Shown piece after piece: positions 42,796-52,350 of a stretch of DNA of 61,642 nt. Position 1 is the first letter of the stretch; the number at the start of each line of letters is the position of its first letter. Source of the DNA: Candidatus Sumerlaeota bacterium. GTDB taxonomy: Bacteria; Sumerlaeota; Sumerlaeia; MWCT01; JAUWMI01. The stretch covers positions 1 to 61,642 of the forward strand of contig JAUWMI010000028.1 of assembly GCA_030613245.1 (NCBI GenBank), written 5' to 3'. A program made the translations under genes and the position numbers. A model generated the notes under the pieces. It did no database searches. It had not been told where the DNA came from and was given only the letters and a program-made list of their open reading frames with translations.

Positions 42796-44037
42796 ATGGT
42801 GCGTGAGACGATTCTGCTGGAAGGGCAGATTATCAATAACCAGTCGTTAAATCAGATGCTGGACGCAGTGCTTGAAATGGGTGGCGACTTCAAGATTGAG
42901 CACCTGGAAATCGGAAAGCGTCGCGACGATCCGAGCCGGGCCAGGATTCAGATTCTAGCAAGTGACAAGGCGATGTTAAGCCGGATACTGGAGAAGGTCT
43001 CGAAGCAGGGCGCCACGGTATTGCGGCCGGAAGAAGTACGCGTTGCCATCGCGGATCGCGACGGTGTATTTCCGGAGGATTTCTATTCGACCACGAATCT
43101 GGAGACAGAGATATTTCACCGTGGGCGCTGGATTGCAGTGAAAAGCATCGAAATGGACTGTGGGATTCGCTACGATGAGGCAAGAGGGGAGCCGGAATGC
43201 ATACCGATCATTCGAGCAAAGAAAGGTGACAGGATAGTTGTAGGACGGGAAGGCATACGGGTGATACCGGCGCAGCGGCAAACGCGGAAAGAAATTTTCA
43301 GCTTCATGAGCAGTGCTGTGTCGTCAGAGAAGCCAAAGAAGCTGCTCATCTCGCAGATAGCCAAGCGGATGCGCGAGCTGCGCGATCTGCGGGGAAGCAT
43401 TGTGTTTGTGTGCGGGCCAGCGATTATTCACACCGGGGCAAGCGAGTCGCTCTGCGCATTGATTCGTAATGGCTACGTACATGTCTTGCTGGCCGGGAAT
43501 GCCCTGGCCACGCACGATATTGAGGCAGCGCTCTTCGGCACGTCGCTCGGCATTTCGCTCGAGGATGGTGTGGCTATGGAGGGCGGACATCGCAATCACC
43601 TGCGCGCGATCAACGCAATTCGCCGAGCGGGATCAATCAAGCGGGCGGTCGAGCAAGGCCTTCTTACAAGAGGGGTCATGTACACCTGCGTGGTTCGCAA
43701 CGTACCGGTTGTACTGGCGGGCTCGATCCGGGATGATGGGCCTATGCCGGAAGTCATTACTGACGTCATGGAGGCGCAGGATGCGATGCGGCGTGAGGCC
43801 AGAGGCGCGGACATGGTATTGATGATAGCCACCATGCTGCATAGCATTGCCGTAGGAAACGTACTACCAGCGCGCGTGCAGAGCATTTGCGTGGACATCA
43901 ATCATGCGGTGGTGACCAAGCTGGTGGATCGGGGCAGTTTCCAGGCGATCGGAATCGTAACAGATGCCGAGTCGTTTGTGCGCGAGCTGGCTTACGAGCT
44001 GTGTCCAGAGAGCGAGTTGGAGGAGATTCGGGAGTAA
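42796..44037 (+). CDS. Archaeal-type ornithine cyclodeaminase (TIGR00300 / LOR-SDH region family)
   Basis: A 413-residue protein of the TIGR00300 family. The N-terminal LOR/SDH conserved region covers ETILLEGQIINNQSLNQMLDAVLEMGGDFKIE, and the middle has NLETEIFHRGRWIAV and MDCGIRYD. The C-terminal Rossmann-like part contains FVCGPAIIHTGASESLC, GNALATHDIEAALFGTSLG and VDINHAVVTKLVDRGSFQAIGIVTD. Characterised relatives convert ornithine to proline and ammonia, and the domain also forms the C-terminal half of cyanobacterial arginine dihydrolase AgrE/ArgZ. It is free-standing here. AAGGAGG precedes the ATG. Confidence 0.88.
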   Translation: MVRETILLEGQIINNQSLNQMLDAVLEMGGDFKIEHLEIGKRRDDPSRARIQILASDKAMLSRILEKVSKQGATVLRPEEVRVAIADRDGVFPEDFYSTTNLETEIFHRGRWIAVKSIEMDCGIRYDEARGEPECIPIIRAKKGDRIVVGREGIRVIPAQRQTRKEIFSFMSSAVSSEKPKKLLISQIAKRMRELRDLRGSIVFVCGPAIIHTGASESLCALIRNGYVHVLLAGNALATHDIEAALFGTSLGISLEDGVAMEGGHRNHLRAINAIRRAGSIKRAVEQGLLTRGVMYTCVVRNVPVVLAGSIRDDGPMPEVITDVMEAQDAMRREARGADMVLMIATMLHSIAVGNVLPARVQSICVDINHAVVTKLVDRGSFQAIGIVTDAESFVRELAYELCPESELEEIRE

Positions 44038-44215
44038 AGGCTTGTGGATACGGACTTCTGAGAACAGCTGGATGTGGCGAAAGCGCTGGAGCACATCTGG
44101 TTGTATACTGCTGGGACGTTATGCCTGTGCAGTTCAGGCTCCGGGCTGCTGTGATGTGTGATAGTGGAGTGTGAGAATGACATGGGAATAGGTAGGGGCA
44201 AGAGGAGCATGAGCA

Positions 44216-44965
44216 TTGCCGACTGATGATGGTTTGGCCATTATTATTCCCGCCTTTAATGAAGAGGAGCGGATTATTCCGACGCTGGAGAGCCTGGCTG
44301 CGTTGCTTCAGCGTTACAAGAATGCGCAGGTTACTGTGGTAAATGATGGGAGCACGGATCGGACGGCTCAGCAGGTCGAGGAATTCATCAGTGCACAGGC
44401 TGGTCAATTCCATCTGATAAACTTGGCCGAAAATCAAGGTAAAGGTGCTGCAGTTAAATACGGGATATTAAACACCAGGCACGCGATTGTGGGATTTATG
44501 GACGCGGATTTGCCGTATGATCTCACGAGCATCAGCGATGCGGTGGAGCGGCTTCAAGCTGGTAGCGCTGATATTGTAATCGGGGCGCGAGATTTGAAAG
44601 AATCACACATGGCGTATGCGCCATCGCTTCTGCGTCGCATCTCAGGAAGAGCGTATTCCGTACTTATCGGCCTGGTTCTGATGAAAGGAATTCCAGATAC
44701 GCAGTGCGGGCTGAAGTTCTTCCAGGGTGATGTTGCGCGAACAATCTTCGAGCGGGTGACAATCCCCGGGTTTGGCTTTGATGTGGAAGTTCTTTATATT
44801 GCCCGCAAGTGGGGCTATCGCATCCAGCGCATTCCCGTGGTTCTCAGTCATTCGCATCATTCAAAAGTTCGTTTGATTCATGATTCCATACAGATGTTTT
44901 TCGATCTATTTCGTATTCGGCGTAATGACCAGCGGGGTCTCTATTGGCAGCAACATGCACGATGA
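44216..44965 (+). CDS. Glycosyltransferase family 2, dolichyl/polyprenyl-phosphate sugar transferase-like
   Basis: A 249-residue GT-A enzyme: IIIPAFNEEERI, VVNDGSTDRT, ENQGKGAAVKYGI, and the metal site FMDADLPYD, followed by RRISGRAYSVLIGLVLMKGIPDTQCGLKFF and GFGFDVEVLYIARKWGYRIQRIPV. This is the pattern of dolichyl-phosphate beta-glucosyltransferase and polyprenyl-phosphate glycosyltransferases, which load lipid carriers for membrane GT-C enzymes. TTG 44216 is the only reasonable start; AGAGGAG is nine bases upstream. A large membrane protein of GT-C type follows 68 bases on, a fitting acceptor partner. Confidence 0.9.
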   Translation: MPTDDGLAIIIPAFNEEERIIPTLESLAALLQRYKNAQVTVVNDGSTDRTAQQVEEFISAQAGQFHLINLAENQGKGAAVKYGILNTRHAIVGFMDADLPYDLTSISDAVERLQAGSADIVIGARDLKESHMAYAPSLLRRISGRAYSVLIGLVLMKGIPDTQCGLKFFQGDVARTIFERVTIPGFGFDVEVLYIARKWGYRIQRIPVVLSHSHHSKVRLIHDSIQMFFDLFRIRRNDQRGLYWQQHAR

Positions 44966-45033
44966 GGCTGTCCGGATTAGGCGAGCAGCGCTGGCGGCTG
45001 CCGCTTCGTATCCTGCAGATCACTTAGCCCATA

Positions 45034-47298
45034 ATGGGAGCAAAGCAATACGCCATGCAGGACACTCGCACTGGATCTAGGCAACAGGGTGTTACCGCCA
45101 TTGTACTCGTTCTGGTTCTCTATTGCATCATCACAGTGGTTATGCTGTATCCGTTTGTTCCCCTCTGGCAGATCGGTTCAAAGCTTCAGTATGGCGACGC
45201 TGGGCTGTTCGCCTACATTCTGGCCTGGGATAACCATGCGCTGCTGCATCAACCGCGTGAGATTTTTAACGCCTCGTTCTTCTATCCTCACCGAAATACA
45301 CTGGCCTACTCAGAGAGTCTCATCGGTGTCAGTTTGCTCACATTGCCTTTTTGGCTCGTGAAGCATAACCCTGTATTCTCGTACAATGTAGTGCTCTACC
45401 TTATGCACATCTTGAGCGCGCTCACGATGTTCTTGCTGTGCGATTATCTGGTTAAAAACAGGTTCGCTGCATTTATCGGCGGGCTGATCTTTGCATTTAA
45501 CAGCGACAACATGTGGCATAGTGCGGGTCACATACACGTGCTGAGTATTATGTGGATCCCGCTGGTTATACTGTTCATCTGGAAATATATGGAGAGTGCA
45601 CAGCTGCGGTATCTGGTTGCAGCGGGGCTTTTTCTGGTCTGGCAAGTTCTAAGCAGCTGGTATTTAGGCGTCCTGGTACTCTACGTCCTTGCATGTGTTC
45701 TTCTTTACCGCGTTATTGAGAAGTGGGGCGATGGAGGGATGCGACGGGGATGGGTCACACTGGGGATGGTGGGGGTGGCACTGTTGATCTGTTTCCCAAT
45801 CATGCGTCAGCATAAGAAGGTTGCCGACGAGTTTCAGGGCTGGCGCACCCTTGGACAAGCTATTAACCATAGTGCTGACTTTGGCGGGTATCTGTTGCCG
45901 CCAACTGAAGTAAATCGCAACATCACGCTTGTCGGCCATCTTGTTAAAACGGTGGTGCAAAAAAAACGCCTTGGTGAAAACAACCAGTTCCTTGGCTACA
46001 TACCCCTGGCCCTGTTGTGTGCAGAAGGGGTAATTGTGGGTCGGCGATGGCGACGCAAGGCGCTAAGCTCTCAAGATCGAAACTCGCTTTTTTTTATCGG
46101 ACTTCTGTTGCTGTCCGGTGTCATCTCGTTCGGCCCGTTCCTGATTCTCTTCGACCACGTTACACCGGTTCGGCTCCCGTTTTACTATTTATTCATCTGC
46201 CTGCCGCCGATTCGTTTCATACGGAGCATCTCGCGTTTTTCCATTGTGGTGTATTTGTGCCTTGGCATCTGCTGTAGCTCTATAATATCGCGCTTTTTCA
46301 ACCGCATCCGACTCAGTTCTCTCCAGACATTTAGCCTGACGGGTCTGCTGGCCTGCGTGGTCTTGCTCGAATACTGGGTGCCGCACTCAGTACCATCGTT
46401 CCACTTCTGCTATCCCGAGACACATCGTTGGATTGCGCAGCAGCCGGATGAGGGGGCAATTATTGAGCTCCCGCCCAACGATAGCGAGTTCTATTTTCTG
46501 AGCTCAACCTTGCACTGGCGTCCCATATGGAATGGATTCATCGGATCGCCCAATACGGTGTATGAGGAGCAGAAGAAAGTGCTGTATCGGTTTCCCGATC
46601 TGGCGAGTCTCGATTTGCTGCGAGAACTTGGTATTGTTTATATTATCGTACACGGTCAGGAGCTCGTAGAGCGAGCACGGCAATCGCCCTATCTGAGTCT
46701 GGAGTTCGATGGTGATTCTGATGTGATATGTTCGCTGGTGAACGAGGCGGAGATTAAGCGTGCGGCTGCTGCGGAGCGCCAGGCATATCGCCGTGAGCTT
46801 GTGCAGGATTATACGCGTTTGGCGCGTACCTATTCTACACTCAGCTTCGAATTCGACAGATTAAAGAATAGCGAAGGATGGGAGGCGTGGCACGCGATGA
46901 CGCCATTTGATGTACGTTACGGAGTGGCGACGTCGCAAGTGAAGAACATCTTTGCCTTCTGCGGTCGTGTCCTTTCACCACCGGTACCATCGAGGGCGTA
47001 CACGCAGCTCGAGGTTCGCATGAAGCTGAGCAACCTGAGGGGTCAGAACACCGCAGCCAAGCTTTACTGGTTAACACCCACCAGACCAATGGATGAAGTG
47101 AGGACAATGCGAATTCCAACCGTTGCGGATGGTCAGTTTCATACATATACATTTGATTTGTTCTCGTCCAGGGCGTGGACAGAGTCGCAGTGGGTCGCTG
47201 CGCTGCGGCTCGATCCATACGAACTCAGCTTTCCAGGCTTGAATGTGGCCATTGATTATATTCGGTTGAAGACGGAGCCCGGGCCTGTAGGGGAGTAG
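45034..47298 (+). CDS. Large polytopic membrane protein, GT-C-like glycosyltransferase
   Basis: A 754-residue protein with about eleven hydrophobic segments in the first 440 residues. After the first membrane helix comes a periplasmic loop YGDAGLFAYILAWDNHALLH with acidic residues, as in GT-C transferases that use polyprenyl-phosphate sugars, then FASFFYPHRN-like sequence (NASFFYPHRNTLAY). The soluble C-terminal 300 residues include a predicted helical part (ERQAYRRELVQDYTRLAR) and a beta-sandwich resembling a carbohydrate-binding fold (TQLEVRMKLSNLRGQN to the end). Catalytic residues are not proven. It follows a polyprenyl-phosphate sugar transferase-like gene. Confidence 0.75.
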   Translation: MGAKQYAMQDTRTGSRQQGVTAIVLVLVLYCIITVVMLYPFVPLWQIGSKLQYGDAGLFAYILAWDNHALLHQPREIFNASFFYPHRNTLAYSESLIGVSLLTLPFWLVKHNPVFSYNVVLYLMHILSALTMFLLCDYLVKNRFAAFIGGLIFAFNSDNMWHSAGHIHVLSIMWIPLVILFIWKYMESAQLRYLVAAGLFLVWQVLSSWYLGVLVLYVLACVLLYRVIEKWGDGGMRRGWVTLGMVGVALLICFPIMRQHKKVADEFQGWRTLGQAINHSADFGGYLLPPTEVNRNITLVGHLVKTVVQKKRLGENNQFLGYIPLALLCAEGVIVGRRWRRKALSSQDRNSLFFIGLLLLSGVISFGPFLILFDHVTPVRLPFYYLFICLPPIRFIRSISRFSIVVYLCLGICCSSIISRFFNRIRLSSLQTFSLTGLLACVVLLEYWVPHSVPSFHFCYPETHRWIAQQPDEGAIIELPPNDSEFYFLSSTLHWRPIWNGFIGSPNTVYEEQKKVLYRFPDLASLDLLRELGIVYIIVHGQELVERARQSPYLSLEFDGDSDVICSLVNEAEIKRAAAAERQAYRRELVQDYTRLARTYSTLSFEFDRLKNSEGWEAWHAMTPFDVRYGVATSQVKNIFAFCGRVLSPPVPSRAYTQLEVRMKLSNLRGQNTAAKLYWLTPTRPMDEVRTMRIPTVADGQFHTYTFDLFSSRAWTESQWVAALRLDPYELSFPGLNVAIDYIRLKTEPGPVGE

Positions 47299-47359
47299 GA
47301 GTCGGGCGTGTTGCGTAGTGCGGGGGAAGTAATCTTCTGAGAGAGAGGTTGCGTGAATA

Positions 47360-48127
47360 GTGGAGATTGACGTTGCATTGGAGCTGAATGCAGCGCGCAA
47401 AGCCATACGAAGGATGTCGGCCAGGAAGTTATTAGCCGAGCGTGTGGTGGTAGTGTTTGACGTGCTGCGAGCGACGAGTTGTATCGTGACTGCGCTGGCA
47501 AATGGTTCACGCGCGGTCGTGCCAGTTCTCACTCCCCAGGAGGGAAAGTGTGTACGCCAGGCGTATGGTGGGGAGACGCTGCTCTGCGGCGAACGGCGCG
47601 GAATAAGAATCCGTGGCTTTGACCTTAGCAATAGCCCGCAGGAATTTACCCGGGAGGTCGTACAGGGAAAGACGCTTATTATGACCACGACAAATGGTAC
47701 GCGCGCGATTCGGTACGTGTTGGGGGCACGATGTATACTTATGGGAGCGTTCCTGAACCTTTCGGCGGTTTGTCGGATGGTATCAGGGGTAAGGCGGCTC
47801 TCGATAGTGTGTGCTGGTACAGAGGGCGCGGTTAGCCTGGAGGATGTGGCTGGGGCAGGGGCACTCATTAAATATATTCAGACCAGTTATCGCAGCGAGC
47901 GGCTGATTCTGACCGACGCAGCGCACCTTGCTCTGATTACGTTTGAAAATCACGAACATCAGATTGTAGATCTCCTGCGCAATAGCACTCACGGCCGTTA
48001 CCTGGCGAAGCTTGGATTTGAGGCCGATATTAACGATTGTGCGCAGGTTGACACTGCGGATGTAGTTCCAGTGGTGGATGAGACAACGGGGGAGATTCGG
48101 CCGTATGTGTTACAGCCGCTATCGTAA
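47360..48127 (+). CDS. comB: 2-phosphosulfolactate phosphatase family protein (ComB-like)
   Basis: A 255-residue protein matching ComB: VVVFDVLRATSCIVTALANGSRAVVPV, GERRGIRIRGFDLSNSPQEF, MTTTNGTRAI, CAGTEGAVSLEDVAGAGAL and a final DCAQVDTADVVPVV. ComB removes phosphate from 2-phosphosulfolactate on the way to coenzyme M, but homologues are widespread in bacteria without coenzyme M, where the role is uncertain. The start is GTG 47360. The 3' end overlaps the convergent lepB gene by nine bases. Confidence 0.9.
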   Translation: MEIDVALELNAARKAIRRMSARKLLAERVVVVFDVLRATSCIVTALANGSRAVVPVLTPQEGKCVRQAYGGETLLCGERRGIRIRGFDLSNSPQEFTREVVQGKTLIMTTTNGTRAIRYVLGARCILMGAFLNLSAVCRMVSGVRRLSIVCAGTEGAVSLEDVAGAGALIKYIQTSYRSERLILTDAAHLALITFENHEHQIVDLLRNSTHGRYLAKLGFEADINDCAQVDTADVVPVVDETTGEIRPYVLQPLS

Positions 48128-48940
48128 AAAGCGTATCTGACGCGGGGGCCAGTAGCGGACAAATGCTTTGCCCTTTAAGTTGTCCAGTGGCACGCCGCCC
48201 CATACCCGGCTATCGCGGCTATTCTTCGTATTGTCGCCAAAGACGTAGACCTGATCGGGTGGCACGGTGGTTGGGCGAAACAGGATGCCTTCGCATACTT
48301 GCTGGTAGCGGATATATTTGAGGGGCTCAGGCGATGTTATCTTTTCACCGTTAACGTACAGGAAGCCATTGTGAATGGCAATATTATCGCCGGGCGGTCC
48401 CACGGCACGCTTGATGTAAATAGGTCTGGCTGGATCCCAGATGACCAGGGGGACTTTAAATACAACGATATCGCCAATTTTTGGTGGAGAAAACCAGTAG
48501 GCGAATTTACAAACAGCGATCATGTCGTGGCGCTTCTTAAACTTGCGCTTCAGGCGGTTTATTTTATGGAGCGGCGGACCGTTGATGACTTCGTCTCTTA
48601 TGTAGTGATCGCCTTCTTTATAAAAGACATGGATTCGGGTCGGTCCTTTCGACAACACAAGGTCTTCATCGCCGTCATCATCGTAATCGTACATTGCCAC
48701 CATGTCGCCGATGAGGGTAGGCGACATTGAGCCTGTGGGGATTTTAAACAGCTCGAGAACAAAGGTACGGATGAACATTGCAAGGATGTAGGCGATCACG
48801 AGGGCGTCGAGCCATTCGCGCATGTGGGTAAAAACGCCTTTCGGTTGCCGTGCTTGTTTGGCGCCAGACGAGGGCGGTTCACCAGCGCGCGAACTGGTTT
48901 CGGCTTGTGATGATCTGAGTTGTCCGCGTTGTGCAGTCAT
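48119..48940 (-). CDS. lepB: Signal peptidase I with an inserted Asp-rich calcium-loop-like segment
   Basis: A 273-residue signal peptidase I. After a hydrophilic N-terminus and one membrane helix (WLDALVIAYILAMFIRTFVL) come the catalytic blocks KIPTGSMSPTLIGD (Ser71), YIKRAVGPPGDNI (Lys177) and FGDNTKNSRDSRVWG. Ser and Lys are 106 residues apart, against about 55 in E. coli LepB; the extra length includes YDYDDDGDEDL, a DxDxDGDxD loop as in FG-GAP/VCBS repeats, and a very basic stretch. It cleaves signal peptides at the outer face of the inner membrane. ATG 48940 is used; the frame could extend to 48994. Confidence 0.93.
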   Translation of the reverse strand: MTAQRGQLRSSQAETSSRAGEPPSSGAKQARQPKGVFTHMREWLDALVIAYILAMFIRTFVLELFKIPTGSMSPTLIGDMVAMYDYDDDGDEDLVLSKGPTRIHVFYKEGDHYIRDEVINGPPLHKINRLKRKFKKRHDMIAVCKFAYWFSPPKIGDIVVFKVPLVIWDPARPIYIKRAVGPPGDNIAIHNGFLYVNGEKITSPEPLKYIRYQQVCEGILFRPTTVPPDQVYVFGDNTKNSRDSRVWGGVPLDNLKGKAFVRYWPPRQIRFLR

Positions 48941-49212
48941 TTTCGGCTTGCTTTGCCCCAAAAAGTAGGGCAAACATACTGAACACCTAAACATTGGTCA
49001 AGGGGAAATACCGGCTGTATCATGGGAACCGATGGGTGTTTGTAAAGAGCACAGGAATTACCTCTTGATCCAGATTTATCGGAAGTTAGCAGCCGCGACG
49101 AGGTAATAATGGTGATCGCATACGGTGAAGCCAACATGGAGTTGTGGCGAGACCGTTGTGTGCGGCATCGCTTTGATCTTGACAAGCTGGCTACCATATT
49201 TTACATACGAAC

Positions 49213-50100
49213 ATGAAAAAAGTTTCTATTCAGGCTAATGCAAAGATTAACTTGTTTTTGAACGTTCTGGGCCGGAGAGATGACCAATACCACGACATAC
49301 AAACAGTGCTCCAGAACGTTTCACTATGCGATCAGTTGCTCTTTGAAAAGCATGCACATGGGATAGTAATTGAGTCGTCCTCGGGCGAGCTCCCGAAAAA
49401 GAGTGGCAATACAGTGTATCGGGCGGTGAAGTGCCTGCAGCGGGCGTTTCCCCGGCGTATAGATGGGCTGAAAGTTTACATTGACAAGCGTATTCCTATT
49501 GGGTCAGGTCTGGGAGGCGGTAGTACGGATGCCGCAGCAGCGTTCGTTGCAGTGGATAGACTCTGGCAGCTTGGGCTTTCTATGGAACAGATGCGTGCCA
49601 TGGCTAAAGAGGTAGGGATGGACGTCGCGTTCTTTTTACCCGGCGGATGTGCGGTGGCCCGGGGGCGCGGGGAACAGATCACGCCTGTGGTACACGATGC
49701 GCTGTTCTTTGTGGTGGTGGTGTTTCCGGGATTTGCGATTTCTACGCGGAAGGCGTACGCAGAATACGACACCACTGTACCGGGTCCGGCGCAGGTTGAT
49801 GCAGCCACGGTTCTGGCAGCGCTCCGCAGCGGGTCAATTGAGGAGCTGGGAGGAGCACTGTTCAATACATTCGAACAGGTGCTGGCATCAGCGTATCCTG
49901 GGCTTGGGAAGATCAAAGCGCAGCTTGTGGAGCTAGGATGCGCGGGTGCGTTGCTGAGTGGAAGCGGTTCGGCGGTGTATGGGCTGGTGCGTGAGCGGGA
50001 GGTTGGAGAAGCAATAGTGAAACGCTTGCGGTCTCAGCATCAGTTCGTGCAACTTGCGGAACCAGTCGGGCGAGGGTGTGAGGTTTGCATCGAGTCGTAA
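49213..50100 (+). CDS. ispE: 4-diphosphocytidyl-2-C-methyl-D-erythritol kinase
   Basis: A 295-residue GHMP kinase: IQANAKINLFLNVLGRRDDQYHDIQTVLQ at the start, the ATP-binding loop PIGSGLGGGSTDAAAAF (Gly-rich motif), DVAFFLPGGCAVARGRGE and GALLSGSGSAVYGL. It phosphorylates CDP-methylerythritol in the non-mevalonate isoprenoid pathway, so this organism uses the MEP route. No strong ribosome-binding site precedes the ATG. spoVG follows 49 bases on, a neighbour pair that also occurs in other bacteria. Confidence 0.96.
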   Translation: MKKVSIQANAKINLFLNVLGRRDDQYHDIQTVLQNVSLCDQLLFEKHAHGIVIESSSGELPKKSGNTVYRAVKCLQRAFPRRIDGLKVYIDKRIPIGSGLGGGSTDAAAAFVAVDRLWQLGLSMEQMRAMAKEVGMDVAFFLPGGCAVARGRGEQITPVVHDALFFVVVVFPGFAISTRKAYAEYDTTVPGPAQVDAATVLAALRSGSIEELGGALFNTFEQVLASAYPGLGKIKAQLVELGCAGALLSGSGSAVYGLVREREVGEAIVKRLRSQHQFVQLAEPVGRGCEVCIES

Positions 50101-50149
50101 AGTCCTTTTCAACATAGCAGCATACATCAGGAAGGTGGTGACGCAGGGA

Positions 50150-50488
50150 ATGGCAGGACTAGAGATTACAGAGGTCAGGGTAAGGCCGTTCAGCAAGGAA
50201 GATGAGAAATTGAAGGCCTTTGCTACCATAACGTTCAGCGACTGTTTTGTGGTCAGTGACCTCAAGGTGATCAAGGGCAAGAAAGGACTTTTTGTCGCAA
50301 TGCCGAGTCGCAAGCGCAAGGATGGAACTTTTAAGGACGTTGCGCATCCTCTGAACAACGAGACGAGGCAATTGATCGAGAAAAAAGTCCTCGCCGCCTA
50401 CGAGGAAGCACTTGCACAGGAAACAACGGGATCGAGTCCGATAGATGAACCAGCTGAAATTGTTGAGGATGAATTTTCAGATAAATAG
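50150..50488 (+). CDS. spoVG: SpoVG family RNA/DNA-binding regulator
   Basis: A 112-residue SpoVG protein: GLEITEVRVRPF, KAFATITFSDCFVVSDLKVIKGKKGLFVAMPSRKRKDGTFKDVAHPLN and a charged tail. SpoVG binds nucleic acid and affects septum formation and global regulation; it occurs in many non-sporulating bacteria, and nothing here implies sporulation. The start ATG 50150 gives the usual family N-terminus; the open frame upstream overlaps ispE and is not used. Confidence 0.95.
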   Translation: MAGLEITEVRVRPFSKEDEKLKAFATITFSDCFVVSDLKVIKGKKGLFVAMPSRKRKDGTFKDVAHPLNNETRQLIEKKVLAAYEEALAQETTGSSPIDEPAEIVEDEFSDK

Positions 50489-50693
50489 GCTGTTCCAGTC
50501 AGACTCTTCGCTGTGCGAACAATTCTTGAACGGGTTTGGGTAAGTAAAGCCGCAGGACAGGAAACTCATAATACCCAAGCCCTTGTTTTTTTGTATCCGC
50601 CGTGCTGCGTGGTGAATGCGGGTAGTAGAGTAGTCGAAATATGGGGACGCATGGGCGAAGGGTTATGGCGTTTTAGCGCGTTGAGGTGACGGA

Positions 50694-51095
50694 ATGACGC
50701 GAGGAAGTCTTTTCAAAATCTGCGGCATCGGCCTGGGTGTATTGCTGGGACTGTTTGTATTATTGTCGCTGAATTTCTGGCTACGCGCACGGGCGAACTT
50801 CGAACAGGCCGAGACAGCCTACGCGAGTGGCGACGTTCAGCTGGCGGTTAAGTACTACGATCAGACTATTCGCAATTACAGTCTATTCAACTCGTATGGC
50901 AGGCTGGCAAAGGAACGACTACTGGCTATTGCTGCTGATTATGAAGAAGCCCAGAACTCCCGTGCGGCCCTTGATACCTATCAGACACTCCTCTCTGCAC
51001 TGTCCGCCGTTGAAACCGGCTTTTCTCCAAACCGTGCGCCTATTGAGCGTCTTGAAACCAGGATAGCTACCTTGCGCGAACAGGTCGTACGATAA
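50694..51095 (+). CDS. Membrane-anchored small helical-repeat protein
   Basis: A 133-residue protein with one N-terminal membrane segment (GIGLGVLLGLFVLLSLNFWL) and a helical region resembling one and a half TPR units (ARANFEQAETAYASGDVQLAVKYYDQTIRNYSLFNSYGRLAKERLL). The soluble part is probably periplasmic. GAGGTGACGG precedes the ATG. No family assignment. Confidence 0.65.
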   Translation: MTRGSLFKICGIGLGVLLGLFVLLSLNFWLRARANFEQAETAYASGDVQLAVKYYDQTIRNYSLFNSYGRLAKERLLAIAADYEEAQNSRAALDTYQTLLSALSAVETGFSPNRAPIERLETRIATLREQVVR

Positions 51096-51219
51096 CTCCC
51101 TTCCAACTTGCACGTCTCTTGTGATTCATCAAGATCAACCGGGCGATCTCTTTTTTCCGTTCATAGAGCCGAAATGGATATTGTGAATGTTCCCCATGCT
51201 TAACTATTTTGCCATAGCC

Positions 51220-51265
51220 ACGTGTCACGGGCTTCCAGCGTGGCACGGGCTTCCAGCCCGTGAAT
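51220..51265. repeat. GGCACGGGCTTCCAGCCCGTG dispersed repeat, tandem and palindromic
   Basis: CACGGGCTTCCAGC occurs twice in a row; the second copy continues into CCGTG and so forms a hairpin. The rest of 51096-51500 has no gene; the uppP start follows. Confidence 0.65.
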
Positions 51266-51500
51266 CATGCGCAACAAATTCCATGCATTGCCTTTCCGCT
51301 GCGCTGTACTTTGTTGCCACGGAGAGCATTTCTGTTGACTTTGTCGTCGGCCTTGAGCTAGAAGGGGTTTTATGAAGTCTGCTCAAGGAGGGAGAAGCCT
51401 GCCACGCGCTTGTCAATGTTTTGCCAGTGACTGTGGACCGTTGATAGTGTGCTTCATGTTCCCTCTGTTGCGTTAGTGTTCCTAGCGATTGGATGCTGTA

Positions 51501-52334
51501 ATGAACCTCTTTGAGTCAATATTCCTCGGTATTCTCCAGGGTATCACGGAATTCCTGCCTATCAGTAGCTCTGGCCACCTTGTTATTGCTCAAGGACTCC
51601 TTGATATAGACCGCCCGGACTCTGTGATCTACGAAGTGCTGGTTCACTTTGGCACCCTGTGTGCTATTGTTGTTGTATTTTATTCGAGGCTTGCCGGGCT
51701 TGTGCGCTTTGTTTTTCGTGAGGGGTGGAGCAAGGCGAAGGCTCGCGGAGTCGGCGGCGCTCTGTGGCATGATAATGACGGCCGCTTCCTCTCGCTGCTC
51801 GTGATCGGCTCGATTCCAACCGCCCTGATCGGATTATTATTTGAAAGGCCGCTGAGCGGTCTGTTTAATCAACCGATGCTAGCTGGGATGGCGCTCTGCG
51901 TGACCGGATTCATTCTGCTGACTTCGCGATGGGAGCGCAGTGCAGCTCATCAGGTAACCGTGAGTCAGATGCCTGCTCTGGTTGCGCTGCTCATTGGTAT
52001 TGCTCAGGGGATAGCAATTACTCCGGGGATTTCGCGTTCAGGGATAACAATCACAGTAGCGCTTCTACTTGGTGTGGCGAGAAAAGACGCCGCAGATTTC
52101 TCGTTTGTGCTTGTCATACCGGCTACGGTGGGGGCAATGCTGCTCAGCCTAACACGCGTTGATGCTATGTATGACATTGGTCTGGGTGCCGCAGTGGCTG
52201 GGTTGATTGCCGCTTTTGTGTGCGGTGTAGTAGCGCTGCGGATTTTGCTGCGCTTTGTGTATAAGGGGCGTCTCTACTCGTTTGCATGGTACTGCTTGGT
52301 CGTTGGTGTTTTTGTTATATTTTATTTTCTCTGA
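51501..52334 (+). CDS. uppP: Undecaprenyl-diphosphatase UppP
   Basis: A 277-residue polytopic membrane protein with the UppP signatures QGITEFLPISSSGHLVI near the start and ITPGISRSGITITVALLLG in the middle. It recycles undecaprenyl pyrophosphate for peptidoglycan and other envelope glycans. ATG 51501 is preferred over TTG 51489, as family members start directly before the first helix. Confidence 0.96.
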   Translation: MNLFESIFLGILQGITEFLPISSSGHLVIAQGLLDIDRPDSVIYEVLVHFGTLCAIVVVFYSRLAGLVRFVFREGWSKAKARGVGGALWHDNDGRFLSLLVIGSIPTALIGLLFERPLSGLFNQPMLAGMALCVTGFILLTSRWERSAAHQVTVSQMPALVALLIGIAQGIAITPGISRSGITITVALLLGVARKDAADFSFVLVIPATVGAMLLSLTRVDAMYDIGLGAAVAGLIAAFVCGVVALRILLRFVYKGRLYSFAWYCLVVGVFVIFYFL

Positions 52335-52350
52335 TACCCTTAGCTCAATT

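Noticed and set aside
50054-50149. N-terminal extension of SpoVG
   Set aside because: The extension overlaps ispE, and the family start (GLEITEVRVRPF) follows directly after ATG 50150.
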